Notes under the pieces: model-generated | The model's input: the letters and a program-made list of their open reading frames with translations, nothing else | The model's database searches: none | What the model was told of the DNA's origin: nothing | Part shown: one piece after another, positions 33,112 through 43,514 of the stretch | Layout: every line of letters begins with the position of its first letter | How positions within the stretch are numbered: position 1 is the stretch's first letter | Translations under genes and position numbers: made by a program | Origin: Streptomyces cyaneochromogenes | Lineage (GTDB): Bacteria > Actinomycetota > Actinomycetes > Streptomycetales > Streptomycetaceae | Assembly (NCBI RefSeq): GCF_003963535.1 | Contig: NZ_CP034539.1 | Location: 1,116,001-1,180,000, forward strand | Reading direction: 5' to 3' | Length of the DNA: 64,000 nucleotides

Positions 33112-34449
33112 TCAAGGACCGCAGGCGGTGATCAGCGACTGCACCTCCTCGGACACCGCCTTGGCCAGCACATCGAGATCCGGTACGGCCTTGGCGTCGG
33201 CGACGAGCCCGTAGTGCACGCGTCCGCGGTACGTGGAGATCGCGATCGCGAGCGACTGGCCACGGGCCAGCGGGGCGAACGGGAAGACCTCGGTGACCTG
33301 GTGACCGCCGAGCTTCAGGGCGATGCCGGGCAAGGGCACGCTGGTGACCAGGATGTCGAACCAGAGCCGGGCGGCCCCGCCGACCAGCGGTCCGCCGAGC
33401 CGGTGGCCGAGCGCCGGGACGTGGTCGGCGAGCAGGGCGACGGCGCCCGCGCCCCGGTTGGGGCCGGCGTCCTTGTTGCGGTCCATGGCGGTGCGGACCG
33501 TGGCGAGGCGGCGCAGCGGGTCGGGGTCGTCGACAGGGAGCCGTATCAAGTAGCCGGAGAGCCGGTTGCCCTGAGGGTGCGCGGTGCGCGGGCGGCGCTT
33601 GGAGACGGGGATCAGGGCGCGCGGGGCGACGCCCTCGCTGCCGTCGCCGCGTTCGTCGAGCCAGCGACGCAGGGCCCCCGCGACGACGGCGATGAGGACG
33701 TCGTTGACGGTGCCGCCGACGGCCTTGCGGACCACGTGCACGTCGTCGATGTCGACGACGACGCCGGCGGTACGGCGGGTGCCGCTCGACTCGGCGGTCA
33801 GCGCGTCCGACGAGCGCATCCCGAGGGTCGACACGGCGACGGAGGCGCCGATGTCGAGAGCCCTGCCGACGTCGGACAGGGCACCGCGCACCAGCCCCGG
33901 CAGCCTGCGCACATCGGGCAGGCGGCTGCGCGCGGGCTCCTCGGGACGGGGTTTGCGGGCGGGCATGTCCATGGGGTCCAGGACGGCGGCGGCGAGCGTC
34001 AGTGCCCGCAGGCCGTCGGCCAGGGCGTGATGGAACTTGAACAGCACGGCGAACGACACCCCGTCCTCGCCCGGCAGCACGTGTGCCTCCCACGGCGGCC
34101 GCCCGCGCTCCAGCGGGCGCTCCATGAGCCGGCCCGCCATCGCCTGGAAGTCGGCGGTCGGGGCGTGCAGCCGGACGTGGTCGAGGGGGTCGAAGTCGGG
34201 CGCGGGCTCGCGGGCGGCACCCCCGAAGGAGAACGGCTGGAGCAGCCCGCGGGGCTGCCAGGCGTCCCGGATGCGCATCCGCAGCCCCGGAACGGCTGCG
34301 GCGCGCGCGGCGAGCAGGTCGGCCGCGTGGGCACCGGCGGTGGGCGAGTGCGCCGTGAACACGCCCAGCGCGCCCAGGTGCATGGGGTGTTCGGCGGACT
34401 CGATGTTCCAGAACGCCAGATCGAGAGGTGCGAGCACGTCAGAAGTCAA
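33112..34449 (-). CDS. WS/DGAT-family O-acyltransferase
   Basis: Wax ester synthase/diacylglycerol acyltransferase, 445 residues, making storage lipid from acyl-CoA and diacylglycerol or a fatty alcohol. The active-site motif HHALADG is at 140-146, with the typical opening PLDLAFWNIESAEHPMHLGALG and the later NDVLIAVVAGALRRWL. Start is ambiguous: two TTG codons 13 codons apart stand in identical 12-bp contexts (ATTGACTTCTGA); the inner one, with GAGG 8 nt upstream and homologous beginning, was chosen. Cytoplasmic or membrane-peripheral. Confidence 0.9.
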   Translation of the reverse strand: MTSDVLAPLDLAFWNIESAEHPMHLGALGVFTAHSPTAGAHAADLLAARAAAVPGLRMRIRDAWQPRGLLQPFSFGGAAREPAPDFDPLDHVRLHAPTADFQAMAGRLMERPLERGRPPWEAHVLPGEDGVSFAVLFKFHHALADGLRALTLAAAVLDPMDMPARKPRPEEPARSRLPDVRRLPGLVRGALSDVGRALDIGASVAVSTLGMRSSDALTAESSGTRRTAGVVVDIDDVHVVRKAVGGTVNDVLIAVVAGALRRWLDERGDGSEGVAPRALIPVSKRRPRTAHPQGNRLSGYLIRLPVDDPDPLRRLATVRTAMDRNKDAGPNRGAGAVALLADHVPALGHRLGGPLVGGAARLWFDILVTSVPLPGIALKLGGHQVTEVFPFAPLARGQSLAIAISTYRGRVHYGLVADAKAVPDLDVLAKAVSEEVQSLITACGP

Positions 34450-34489
34450 TGGCTTGCCTCGCGTCGACGACGGGGAATCAGAAGTCAAT
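34439..34489. repeat. Duplicated 12-bp start-codon context
   Basis: TCAGAAGTCAAT occurs at 34439-34450 and 34478-34489, 39 bp apart and therefore in frame. Each copy contains a TTG that could start the acyltransferase, giving N-termini MTSDS... or MTSDV... It looks like a small duplication of the initiation region. Confidence 0.6.
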
Positions 34490-34547
34490 CGCCCTGAAGC
34501 GATTACGGTCAAGTACGATCAAGCTACGCACAGTTAACAGCAGATTA

Positions 34548-34577
34548 AGTCCCGCCCCTCGCGAAAGGGGCGGGACT
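34548..34577 (-). terminator. Perfect 12-bp-stem terminator
   Basis: AGTCCCGCCCCT and AGGGGCGGGACT pair perfectly around CGCGAA. It lies 17 bp past the stop of the GH2 remnant, whose ancestor it presumably terminated, and upstream of the acyltransferase. Confidence 0.8.
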
Positions 34578-34593
34578 CATGGTGCATATGAGG

Positions 34594-35024
34594 TCACTCC
34601 AACACAGGTTGCGGCGCCGGGCATCCCGTCGGTGTCACCCGGGAGGCCTCACGGATGAGCGCCTCATGAGCATCCTTGAGCCGTTTCGTGTCCGGTTTCA
34701 GTACGGCCCGGTCGTAGGTGAGGAAGCCGTTCAGCTCCCCCTCGACGTCCGAGATCTGGGTGTACACGGCGCCGTTGCCACCCCGGCAGACCAGGGCCCG
34801 CACCTCGGCGAGCCGGGCGAGGTGGTCGTCGGTGCAGGTCGCCGGGTCGACGTACGACATCTGCACCGGCCAGGCGTACCCGGGGACCGCGAGGCCCAGG
34901 CCGCCGTACTCGCCGCTGACCAGTGCCCGTTCACCGTCGGGGCGTGGCGGCAGGGCCGGGCTCGGACAGCCGTGCTCGTCCATGATGTCACCGGCGCCGC
35001 CGTCGGCCCCGAGGTCACGCCGAC
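34594..35024 (-). pseudogene. C-terminal remnant of a GH2-family glycosidase
   Basis: The open part encodes about 129 residues after ATG, and homology-like sequence continues upstream in frame through GGAGDIMDEHG until a TGA. What remains, including the GEYGG segment that carries the nucleophile in GH2 enzymes, GHAWPVQ-like PGYAWPVQMSYVD and GNGAVYTQISDVEGELNG, is the end of a TIM barrel, so the catalytic start, N-terminal domains and promoter are gone. A TetR gene abuts the truncation point. It is most likely a deletion relic and not a functional small protein. Confidence 0.7.
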
Positions 35025-35031
35025 CTCGGCA

Positions 35032-35637
35032 TCACCGCGCCTCAGCGCTCGCGGCGGTCGCCAGGAGAGCCTGGGCCTGTTCGCCGGCATGGCCGATGGG
35101 GTCCGCGAAGACGTTCAGGCCGTGGGCGACGAGCGCCCCTTCGTGAAGGAGCATGAGCGACCGGCCCAGGCGGTCCGCCCCGTCCGGGGCGACCTCCCGG
35201 GCGAGGTCGGTGAACAGGGCGAGCATCCACTGCTTCTGGCCGGTGATGATCGGGAAGGCGGGATGGGCCGGATCGCTGATCTCGGCGTGCGCGTTGACCA
35301 TGCTGCACCCCTTGGAACCATGCTTCGCCGACCAGGCGCGCGAGGCGTCGAAGACGGCCTGGACGCGTGCGGCCTGCGCGGGCCGCGCATCGTCGAGGTA
35401 CCGGGCGAGGAAGGCCCGCCAGCGTTCGTCACGATCCGCGAGGTACTCCACGACGATCTGCTCCTTGGAGCCGAACCGGTCATAGAGGGTCTTCTTCGTC
35501 ACCCCGGCCTCGGCGGCGATCAGGTCCACCCCGACGGCATGGATGCCGCGCTCGTAGAACAGCCTCGCGGCGGCCTCCAGGGCGCGCCGCGCACCAGGCG
35601 TCATCGTGATCCGTCGCGGTGTCTCGGTAGTCCCCAT
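35032..35637 (-). CDS. TetR-family transcriptional regulator
   Basis: A 201-residue repressor with helix-turn-helix ARLFYERGIHAVGVDLIAAEAGVTKKTLYDRFGSK (in pieces, about 18-52) and a ligand domain with GCSMVNAHAEI, a pattern of the QacR/YcdC-like subgroup. Divergent from an EamA exporter, with twin operators in the spacer, so it probably represses both. ATG chosen near the operators; longer upstream reading overlaps the neighbour's promoter and is implausible. Confidence 0.9.
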   Translation of the reverse strand: MGTTETPRRITMTPGARRALEAAARLFYERGIHAVGVDLIAAEAGVTKKTLYDRFGSKEQIVVEYLADRDERWRAFLARYLDDARPAQAARVQAVFDASRAWSAKHGSKGCSMVNAHAEISDPAHPAFPIITGQKQWMLALFTDLAREVAPDGADRLGRSLMLLHEGALVAHGLNVFADPIGHAGEQAQALLATAASAEAR

Positions 35638-35647
35638 GGCTAGCCAG

Positions 35648-35692
35648 TATACCGATCTGTATAGTGAGGAGGGTGGTATACCGATCTGTTTA
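35648..35692. promoter_or_regulatory. Twin TetR operators
   Basis: TATACCGATCTGTATA (35648-35663) and TATACCGATCTGTTTA (35677-35692), starts 29 bp apart. Each is a near-palindrome centred on GATC. They fill the 73-bp spacer between the TetR gene and the EamA transporter, ideally placed to block both promoters. Confidence 0.7.
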
Positions 35693-35710
35693 GTTGAGGA
35701 GGGGCAAGCC

Positions 35711-36598
35711 GTGAACGTCCTGCTCTCGATCGCCTTCGTGCTGTGCTGGAGTTCCGGGTTCATCGGCGCCAAGCTCGGCGCGGGCAGCGCGTCCGCGGTC
35801 ACCATCCTGATGTGGCGGTTCCTGCCGCTGGCCGTCGTCCTGATCGGCGTCGCCGTCGTCTCCAGAGCGTCGTGGCGCGGGCTCGCGGCGCGGGATGTGG
35901 CCCGGCAGGCAGCGATCGGCGTGCTGTCGCAGAGCGGCTACCTGCTCACCGTCTACTACGCGATCCAACTCGGCGTCTCCAGCGGCACCACAGCCCTGAT
36001 CGACGGCGTCCAGCCCCTCGTCGCCGGAGCGCTCGCCGGACCGTTGCTGCGTCAGTACGTCTCGCGCAGACAGTGGCTGGGCCTGTGTCTGGGTGTGAGC
36101 GGTGTCGCCCTCGTCACCGTGGCCGACGCCGCGGCGGGTACGGGTGCGGCCTGGTGGGCCTACCTCGTCCCCTTCCTCGGCATGTTCGCGCTGGTGGCGG
36201 CCACGTTCGTGGAAAGCCGCTCGCGCACACAGGTCGCGCCCACGGTGGCGATGACCCTCCACTGCGCGACCAGCGCGGCCCTCTTCACGATCTTCGCCGT
36301 GAGTGCCGGAGCGGCGGGGCCGCCCGCCGAGTTGTCGTTCTGGACCGCGATCATCTGGCTCGTGGCCCTGTCGACCTTCGGTGGGTACGGGCTGTACTGG
36401 CTCATCCTGCGGCGCTCCGGGGTGACCAAGGTCAACACGCTCATGTTCCTCATGGCTCCGGTCACGGCGGTCTGGGGAGCCCTCATGTTCGGCGAACCCT
36501 TCGGCCCGCAGACCGCGCTCGGGCTGGCCGTCGGACTCGCGGCGGTCGCCATCGTCCATCGCGGCGACACCTCGGCTCGCCCCGCACCGGTCAATTGA
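35711..36598 (+). CDS. EamA/DMT-family exporter
   Basis: A 295-residue membrane protein of ten predicted helices in two EamA repeats (first VLLSIAFVLCWSSGFIGAKL, second from about 150 with PFLGMFALVAATFVE). Such proteins export metabolites or drugs. GTG start with GAGGAGGGG 7 nt upstream. Regulated by the divergent TetR protein through the twin operators, which suggests an inducible efflux function for the TetR ligand. Confidence 0.9.
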   Translation: MNVLLSIAFVLCWSSGFIGAKLGAGSASAVTILMWRFLPLAVVLIGVAVVSRASWRGLAARDVARQAAIGVLSQSGYLLTVYYAIQLGVSSGTTALIDGVQPLVAGALAGPLLRQYVSRRQWLGLCLGVSGVALVTVADAAAGTGAAWWAYLVPFLGMFALVAATFVESRSRTQVAPTVAMTLHCATSAALFTIFAVSAGAAGPPAELSFWTAIIWLVALSTFGGYGLYWLILRRSGVTKVNTLMFLMAPVTAVWGALMFGEPFGPQTALGLAVGLAAVAIVHRGDTSARPAPVN

Positions 36599-36778
36599 CG
36601 TCACCAGTCATCCAATTGACGGTGCATCAGTTGCGAAATCAAGTACAACTTTACGAGTTCTTGGTGTAGCTCGGCCCTCGACTACGTGAGCCTCGTGGGC
36701 ACCACAAGGTGACTGCAACCCCAGTGAGCACAACGGGCGGCGTCACCCTTCCCCCACGTACGGCGAGAGGCAACAACC

Positions 36779-37450
36779 ATGACGAGGAACCGCGTACTGC
36801 GGTACGGCGGACGCAGCCTGGTGCTGGCGGCGACGGCGTTCGGGATGATCGCGACGGCCGTGCCCGCTGTGGCCGAGGACCAGCCCACCACGGAGCAGAT
36901 CATGGCCGACTGCGCGTCCGGCGAAGGCAAGTGCAGCTTCAACTCCCCGGAGATCGGCCAGGCCTACCTCGGTACACCCCGTCAGGTCTCGGAACTGCTC
37001 TTCAACTGCACCGCCTCGCCCGCCTCGCAGTCCATGTCGTGGGCCGACACCGTGGGCTCCTCCCACTCGGTGGGAGGCTCGGTGACCGTCGGTGGCGGCA
37101 TCGAAGGGATCATCACCGCCAGCGTGACCGCGACGTACAACTACACGTGGCAGAGCTCGCACACGGAGACCAGTTCCTTCACCGTGAACGTACAGCCGGG
37201 AGAAGTGGGCTGGATCTCCCGCGCCCAGGTGATGCAGCGGATATCCGGCACGTGGCAGACCCACTACGACGACCCCAAGTGGGGCCACTACTACTGGTTC
37301 GTACCCGACGTGATCACCGGCCCCGCCCCGAACGGCACGGACGGAAAGCACAGCGCGGTCGTGGTCAAGTCCCGCAAGATGACGGCCGACGAGAAGAAGC
37401 TCTGCTCCACCGGCTCCACCCGGGGCGAGGTCTTCACCCGCGGCGGCTGA
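36779..37450 (+). CDS. Secreted aerolysin-like protein, function unknown
   Basis: A 223-residue secreted protein: signal peptide with GGRSLVLAATAFGMIATAVPAVAE, then a mature domain with four Cys (CASGEGKC near residue 45, one near 76, one near the C-terminus). The middle is a run of alternating Ser/Thr and hydrophobic residues (SVTVGGGIEGIITASVTATY, ETSSFTVNVQPGEVGW) like the strands of aerolysin/ETX-MTX2 beta-pore proteins, followed by GTWQTHYDD and WFVPDVITGP. No enzyme motif is seen. The aerolysin likeness is a pattern judgement; another beta-rich secreted fold is possible. No immunity or partner gene adjoins it. Confidence 0.6.
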   Translation: MTRNRVLRYGGRSLVLAATAFGMIATAVPAVAEDQPTTEQIMADCASGEGKCSFNSPEIGQAYLGTPRQVSELLFNCTASPASQSMSWADTVGSSHSVGGSVTVGGGIEGIITASVTATYNYTWQSSHTETSSFTVNVQPGEVGWISRAQVMQRISGTWQTHYDDPKWGHYYWFVPDVITGPAPNGTDGKHSAVVVKSRKMTADEKKLCSTGSTRGEVFTRGG

Positions 37451-37468
37451 CGAGGCGGCCCGCCGGCC

Positions 37469-37498
37469 AGGGCCTGTCGTGTGAAAGCGACAGGCCCT
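37469..37498. terminator. Perfect 11-bp-stem terminator overlapping the glgC stop
   Basis: AGGGCCTGTCG and CGACAGGCCCT pair perfectly around TGTGAAAG. It lies between the convergent secreted-protein gene and glgC; the last arm bases are part of the glgC stop codon. Confidence 0.8.
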
Positions 37499-38717
37499 AG
37501 GACACCAGCTGTCCCTTCCCCAGCGCGATCACCCCGCCCTTGGAGACGGTGTACAGCTCGGAGTCCCGGTCCGGATTGACGCCGATCGTCGCGCCGGGCG
37601 GCACCTCGACGTTCTTGTCGAGCACGGCGCCCCGCACCACCGCGCCCCGCCCTATACGCACGTTGTCGTGCAGCACCGCCCCCTGCACCACCGCCCCCGG
37701 GTCGACCACCACCCCCGGCGAGAGCACGGACCGCGTCACCTGCCCGCGGATCAGGCACCCGGCGCTGATGATGGACTCGCTCGCCATGCCGCCCGCGTTG
37801 AAGCGGGCCGGGGAGAGCTGGTTGGAGTGGGTGTAGATGGGCCAGCTGCGGTTGAAGAGGTTGAAGGCGGGGCGCTCGGCGATCAGGTCCATGTGGGCGT
37901 CGTAGTACGCGTCCAGGGTGCCGACGTCCCGCCAGTAGCCCCGGTCGCGGTTGGTCTCGCCGGGGACGTGGTTGGCGCTGAAGTCGTACAGCTGGGCCTC
38001 GCCCCGGTCGGTGAGCTGGGGCAGGATCGAACCGCCCATGTCGTGCACGGAGTTGCGGTCCTCGGCGTCCCGCTGGAGGGCTTCGATGAGGGCCTTGGTG
38101 GTGAAGATGTAGTTGCCCATCGAGGCGTAGACGGTCTCCGGGTCGTCCGGGAGACCGGGCGGGTCGGCGGGCTTCTCCAGGAAGCGTTCCACCGTCTGGC
38201 CGTCCGAGCCGGGGCTGATCACGCCGAAGGACGAGGACTCGGCGCGCGGCACGCGTATGCCCGCCACCGTCACGCCTGCGCCGTTCTCGATGTGCTGGGC
38301 GAGCATCTGGCGCGGGTCCATGCGGTACACGTGGTCGGCGCCGAACACCGCGACGTACTCGGGGCGTTCGTCGTAGATCAGGTTCAGGGACTGCAGGATC
38401 GCGTCCGCGCTGCCCAGGTACCAGCGCGGGCCGAGCCGCTGCTGGGCGGGGACCGGGGTGACGTAGTTGCCGAGCAGGCTGGACATGCGCCACGTCGTGG
38501 TGATGTGCCGGTCCAAGGAGTGCGACTTGTACTGCGTGAGGACGCAGATGCGCAGGATGTCGGCGTTGACGAGGTTGGAGAGGACGAAGTCGACCAGGCG
38601 GTACGTTCCTCCGAAGGTGACCGCGGGTTTCGCACGGTCCGTGGTCAGGGGCATCAGGCGTTTGCCTTCTCCGCCCGCCAGTACGATTCCGAGCACCGAA
38701 GGTCCGCCACGACGCAT
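37497..38717 (-). CDS. glgC: Glucose-1-phosphate adenylyltransferase
   Basis: Makes ADP-glucose from glucose-1-phosphate and ATP, the committed step of glycogen or maltose-1-phosphate synthesis. The 406-residue protein opens with the nucleotide-binding [25 protein letters not shown], and has [33 protein letters not shown], and [13 protein letters not shown] for the sugar phosphate, then a left-handed beta-helix C-terminal third. ATG with GAGGGGAGCGG upstream; an earlier in-frame GTG lies inside that ribosome site. It follows the glycogen synthase-like gene by 51 bp on the same strand, so the two form an operon. The beta-helix and its neighbours suggest allosteric control typical of the family. 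Confidence 0.95.
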   Translation of the reverse strand: MRRGGPSVLGIVLAGGEGKRLMPLTTDRAKPAVTFGGTYRLVDFVLSNLVNADILRICVLTQYKSHSLDRHITTTWRMSSLLGNYVTPVPAQQRLGPRWYLGSADAILQSLNLIYDERPEYVAVFGADHVYRMDPRQMLAQHIENGAGVTVAGIRVPRAESSSFGVISPGSDGQTVERFLEKPADPPGLPDDPETVYASMGNYIFTTKALIEALQRDAEDRNSVHDMGGSILPQLTDRGEAQLYDFSANHVPGETNRDRGYWRDVGTLDAYYDAHMDLIAERPAFNLFNRSWPIYTHSNQLSPARFNAGGMASESIISAGCLIRGQVTRSVLSPGVVVDPGAVVQGAVLHDNVRIGRGAVVRGAVLDKNVEVPPGATIGVNPDRDSELYTVSKGGVIALGKGQLVS

Positions 38718-38768
38718 GGCCGCTCCCCTCACCGTGGTTGATGCCAGCCTGCCCCTGTGCAGTGCGCG

Positions 38769-39920
38769 CTAAGCCTGTTTGAGGATCTCCCCGTAGAGCC
38801 GGGCCGTCCGCCTCGCCACCGCGTCCCAGCCGAACTCCCCCACGGCGCGCTCCCGTCCGGCCTCGCCCATCCGGCGGGCGGTCTCCGGGTCGCCGACGAC
38901 CGAGTCCAGGGCCTGCGCGAGGCCGACCTCGAAGTCGTCGTCCAGCGGGACGAGCAGACCCGTCTTGCCGTCCTCGACGACCTCGGGGATGCCGCCGACC
39001 CGCGAGGCCACCACGGGAGTTCCGCAGGCCATCGCCTCCAGGTTGACGATGCCGAGGGGTTCGTACACCGAAGGGCAGACGAACACGGCGGCGTGTGTGA
39101 GGAGTTGGATCACCTCGGGGCGCGGCAGCATCTGCGGGATCCACAGCACGCCGTCGCGGACGCGGCTCAGCTCCTGGTAGAGGTCGCGGAACTCCTGGTC
39201 TATCTCGGGGGTGTCGGGCGCGCCCGCGCACAGCACGACCTGCACGGACGGGTCGATGTGCCGTACGGCGCGCAGCAGGTGGGGCACGCCCTTCTGGCGG
39301 GTGATGCGGCCGACGAACAGCACGTACGGGCGGTCGGCGTCGAGGCCGAACCGGGCGAGGGCGTCGGTGCGGTGGTCGGGCCGGTAGAGGGTGGTGTCGA
39401 TGCCGTTGTGCACGACGTGGACGTCGGCCGGGTCCAGCGCCGGATAGCAGCTGAGGATGTCCTCGCGCATGGCTCCGGAGACGGCGATCACGGCGTCGGC
39501 GGCCTCGATCGCGGTGCGCTCGGCCCAGCCGGACAGGGCGTATCCGCCGCCGAGTTGCTCGGCCTTCCAGGGGCGCAGGGGCTCCAGGGAGTGGGCGGTC
39601 ATCACGTGCGGGATGCCGTACAGGAGTTTGCCGAGGTGGCCCGCGAGGTTGGCGTACCAGGTGTGGGAGTGGACGAGTTCGCGGCCTTCGAGGCCGGCGG
39701 CCATGGCGAGGTCCACGGAGAAGGTGCGCAGCGCGTCGTTGGCGGTGTCGAGGGCGGACCATGGGCGGTGGCGCTGCACGCCCACCCCGCGGCCCTCGCC
39801 CCAGCAGTGCACCTCCAGGTCGACGAGGTCCCTCAACTCCCGGGCGAGGAACTCGACATGGACGCCCGCGCCGCCGTACACGTCCGGGGGGTACTCCCGG
39901 GTCAGCAGTCCCACTCGCAC
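38769..39920 (-). CDS. glgM: GT4 glycogen synthase / maltose-1-phosphate synthase (actinobacterial GlgA/GlgM)
   Basis: A 383-residue GT-B retaining glucosyltransferase. RVGLLTREYPPDVYGGAGVHVE is the N-lobe donor loop, and VFVCPSVYEPLGIVNLEAMACGTPVVAS carries the Glu of the EX7E motif (EPLGIVNLE). In actinobacteria this short GT4 form joins ADP-glucose and glucose-1-phosphate into alpha-maltose-1-phosphate for the GlgE route and was originally named GlgA. GTG chosen because AGGGGG is 6 nt upstream and the frame matches the conserved start; longer reading adds a spurious tail. Upstream of glgC in the same operon, supplying its donor sugar. Confidence 0.9.
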   Translation of the reverse strand: MRVGLLTREYPPDVYGGAGVHVEFLARELRDLVDLEVHCWGEGRGVGVQRHRPWSALDTANDALRTFSVDLAMAAGLEGRELVHSHTWYANLAGHLGKLLYGIPHVMTAHSLEPLRPWKAEQLGGGYALSGWAERTAIEAADAVIAVSGAMREDILSCYPALDPADVHVVHNGIDTTLYRPDHRTDALARFGLDADRPYVLFVGRITRQKGVPHLLRAVRHIDPSVQVVLCAGAPDTPEIDQEFRDLYQELSRVRDGVLWIPQMLPRPEVIQLLTHAAVFVCPSVYEPLGIVNLEAMACGTPVVASRVGGIPEVVEDGKTGLLVPLDDDFEVGLAQALDSVVGDPETARRMGEAGRERAVGEFGWDAVARRTARLYGEILKQA

Positions 39921-39961
39921 CCGGAACCCCCTGTTCTCAGCGGCTGGTTGCCCTTTCATGG

Positions 39962-40699
39962 TCACCCAGATGGGGCGCGTGGGGAAGAGCGCGGGGCTCG
40001 TGTGAAGCAACAGTCACCGCACACACCGCCGCCGGGCACCCGGTAGTAGAGGCAGCAGCTGCGGCGCCGGAACGCTGTTCCGGTGAGAGTGCCGGTGCCG
40101 GCCAGGAGGGGGTGGGTGAGGAGTTCCGCGGTCAGGGCGCGGGCCCGGGCGGCGGTGTCGGTACGGCCGCCCGCGCGCGCCCACTGGTCCAGTTGGCGGG
40201 CGGCGCCCGCGAGGGCGGACGCGGCGTTGCCCCACAGCAGGCCGGAGGCGACGCGGTACCGGTGGTGCAGGGCGGCGGTCAGGGGTTCCAGGTGGCCGTG
40301 CAGGACGACGTCCGCGATGCTCGCCGGGTCCGACGGCAGCGGGCGCACCTTGGTGAGCCACAGGTCGTCGGGGGCACTGCCGTCGGGGTCCCAGCGCAGC
40401 AGGCGCGCGTCGAGGTCGGGGATCCGGCCGTGGAGGGCGGCGCAGCCGAGCGTCACCGACCACAGGCGGGCCGCGAGTCCCTGCTGGGCCACGGACGCGG
40501 CGATCCGCAACTCGGGGGCGCGCAGGGCGTTCGCGACTTTCCGGACGCGGAAACCCAGGGGATCTCCCTGAGGGTCCGAGGAGGGTTCGGCGTACGCCTG
40601 CGCGAGGGTCGCAAGGGGCCGAAGTGCTTCTCCTGGTGTGCGTAGTACGAAGAAGCCGCCGAGCGGCCCGAGCGCGGCGAGATCGGGGTCGAGGTCCAC
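39962..40699 (-). CDS. FhuF-like (2Fe-2S)-binding protein
   Basis: A 245-residue protein whose C-terminus carries RSCCLYYRVPGGGVCGDCC, the Cys-Cys-x10-Cys-x2-Cys pattern of FhuF-type ferric-siderophore reductases. The rest is helical with no signal peptide. FhuF proteins reduce iron-siderophore complexes in the cytoplasm; no siderophore genes adjoin it. The start is uncertain: a GTG in front of DLDPDLAAL was chosen, an upstream TTG would add six residues, and neither has a good ribosome site, so a leaderless transcript is possible. Confidence 0.78.
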   Translation of the reverse strand: MDLDPDLAALGPLGGFFVLRTPGEALRPLATLAQAYAEPSSDPQGDPLGFRVRKVANALRAPELRIAASVAQQGLAARLWSVTLGCAALHGRIPDLDARLLRWDPDGSAPDDLWLTKVRPLPSDPASIADVVLHGHLEPLTAALHHRYRVASGLLWGNAASALAGAARQLDQWARAGGRTDTAARARALTAELLTHPLLAGTGTLTGTAFRRRSCCLYYRVPGGGVCGDCCFTRAPRSSPRAPSG

Positions 40700-40927
40700 G
40701 AAGAGCAGTAGTACCAAGGCCTGTCGGGGATCTCACCTGGGGGTCTCCGCCCGGGGTCACCCGACCAGAGGATGAGGCGGGCCTCCTAGTACTCCATCGG
40801 CAGTACGACACGGTCGGTGCTCTGGTACGACGACGGGAAGAGCTTTTCGAGGCATCGTGTTGATTATGAGAGCCGACCGTTCGCCGCGCCGGGGCTGCCG
40901 CCCCCGCCTCACGCAGAGGAGCAGCTC

Positions 40928-43232
<2,305 letters not shown>

Positions 43233-43514
43233 TCAGGAGGGGCAAAAGTAAGCGCTGCGAACAGGCCATGACAAGACGGCAATTCAGCCGCTCGGTCACG
43301 CCAAGTGGCGAGGAATCGGCGTACGTTGCCCGTGCCCCCCGGATGACGCTCGGGGCGGGCTGAGTGCGGTGGGGCCTTCCGTGCGTATGTGCCAGCGACA
43401 TCGCGCCACCCCGGATGTGCGGTCGGAGTACCAGCACGTCAGGATGGACGATGGGGCAATACTGGCGGGCATGACCGGCACCGCTGATATATCGAGGTCA
43501 CTAGGAGCCAACGC

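Noticed and set aside
30580..34497. 1305-codon plus-strand frame
   Set aside because: Antisense of the SDR and acyltransferase genes with typical GC-rich composition; no domain is visible.
40817..40927. 37-codon N-terminal extension of the DMT-type protein
   Set aside because: Not hydrophobic, poor ribosome site; GAGGAG before the downstream ATG fits the membrane start.
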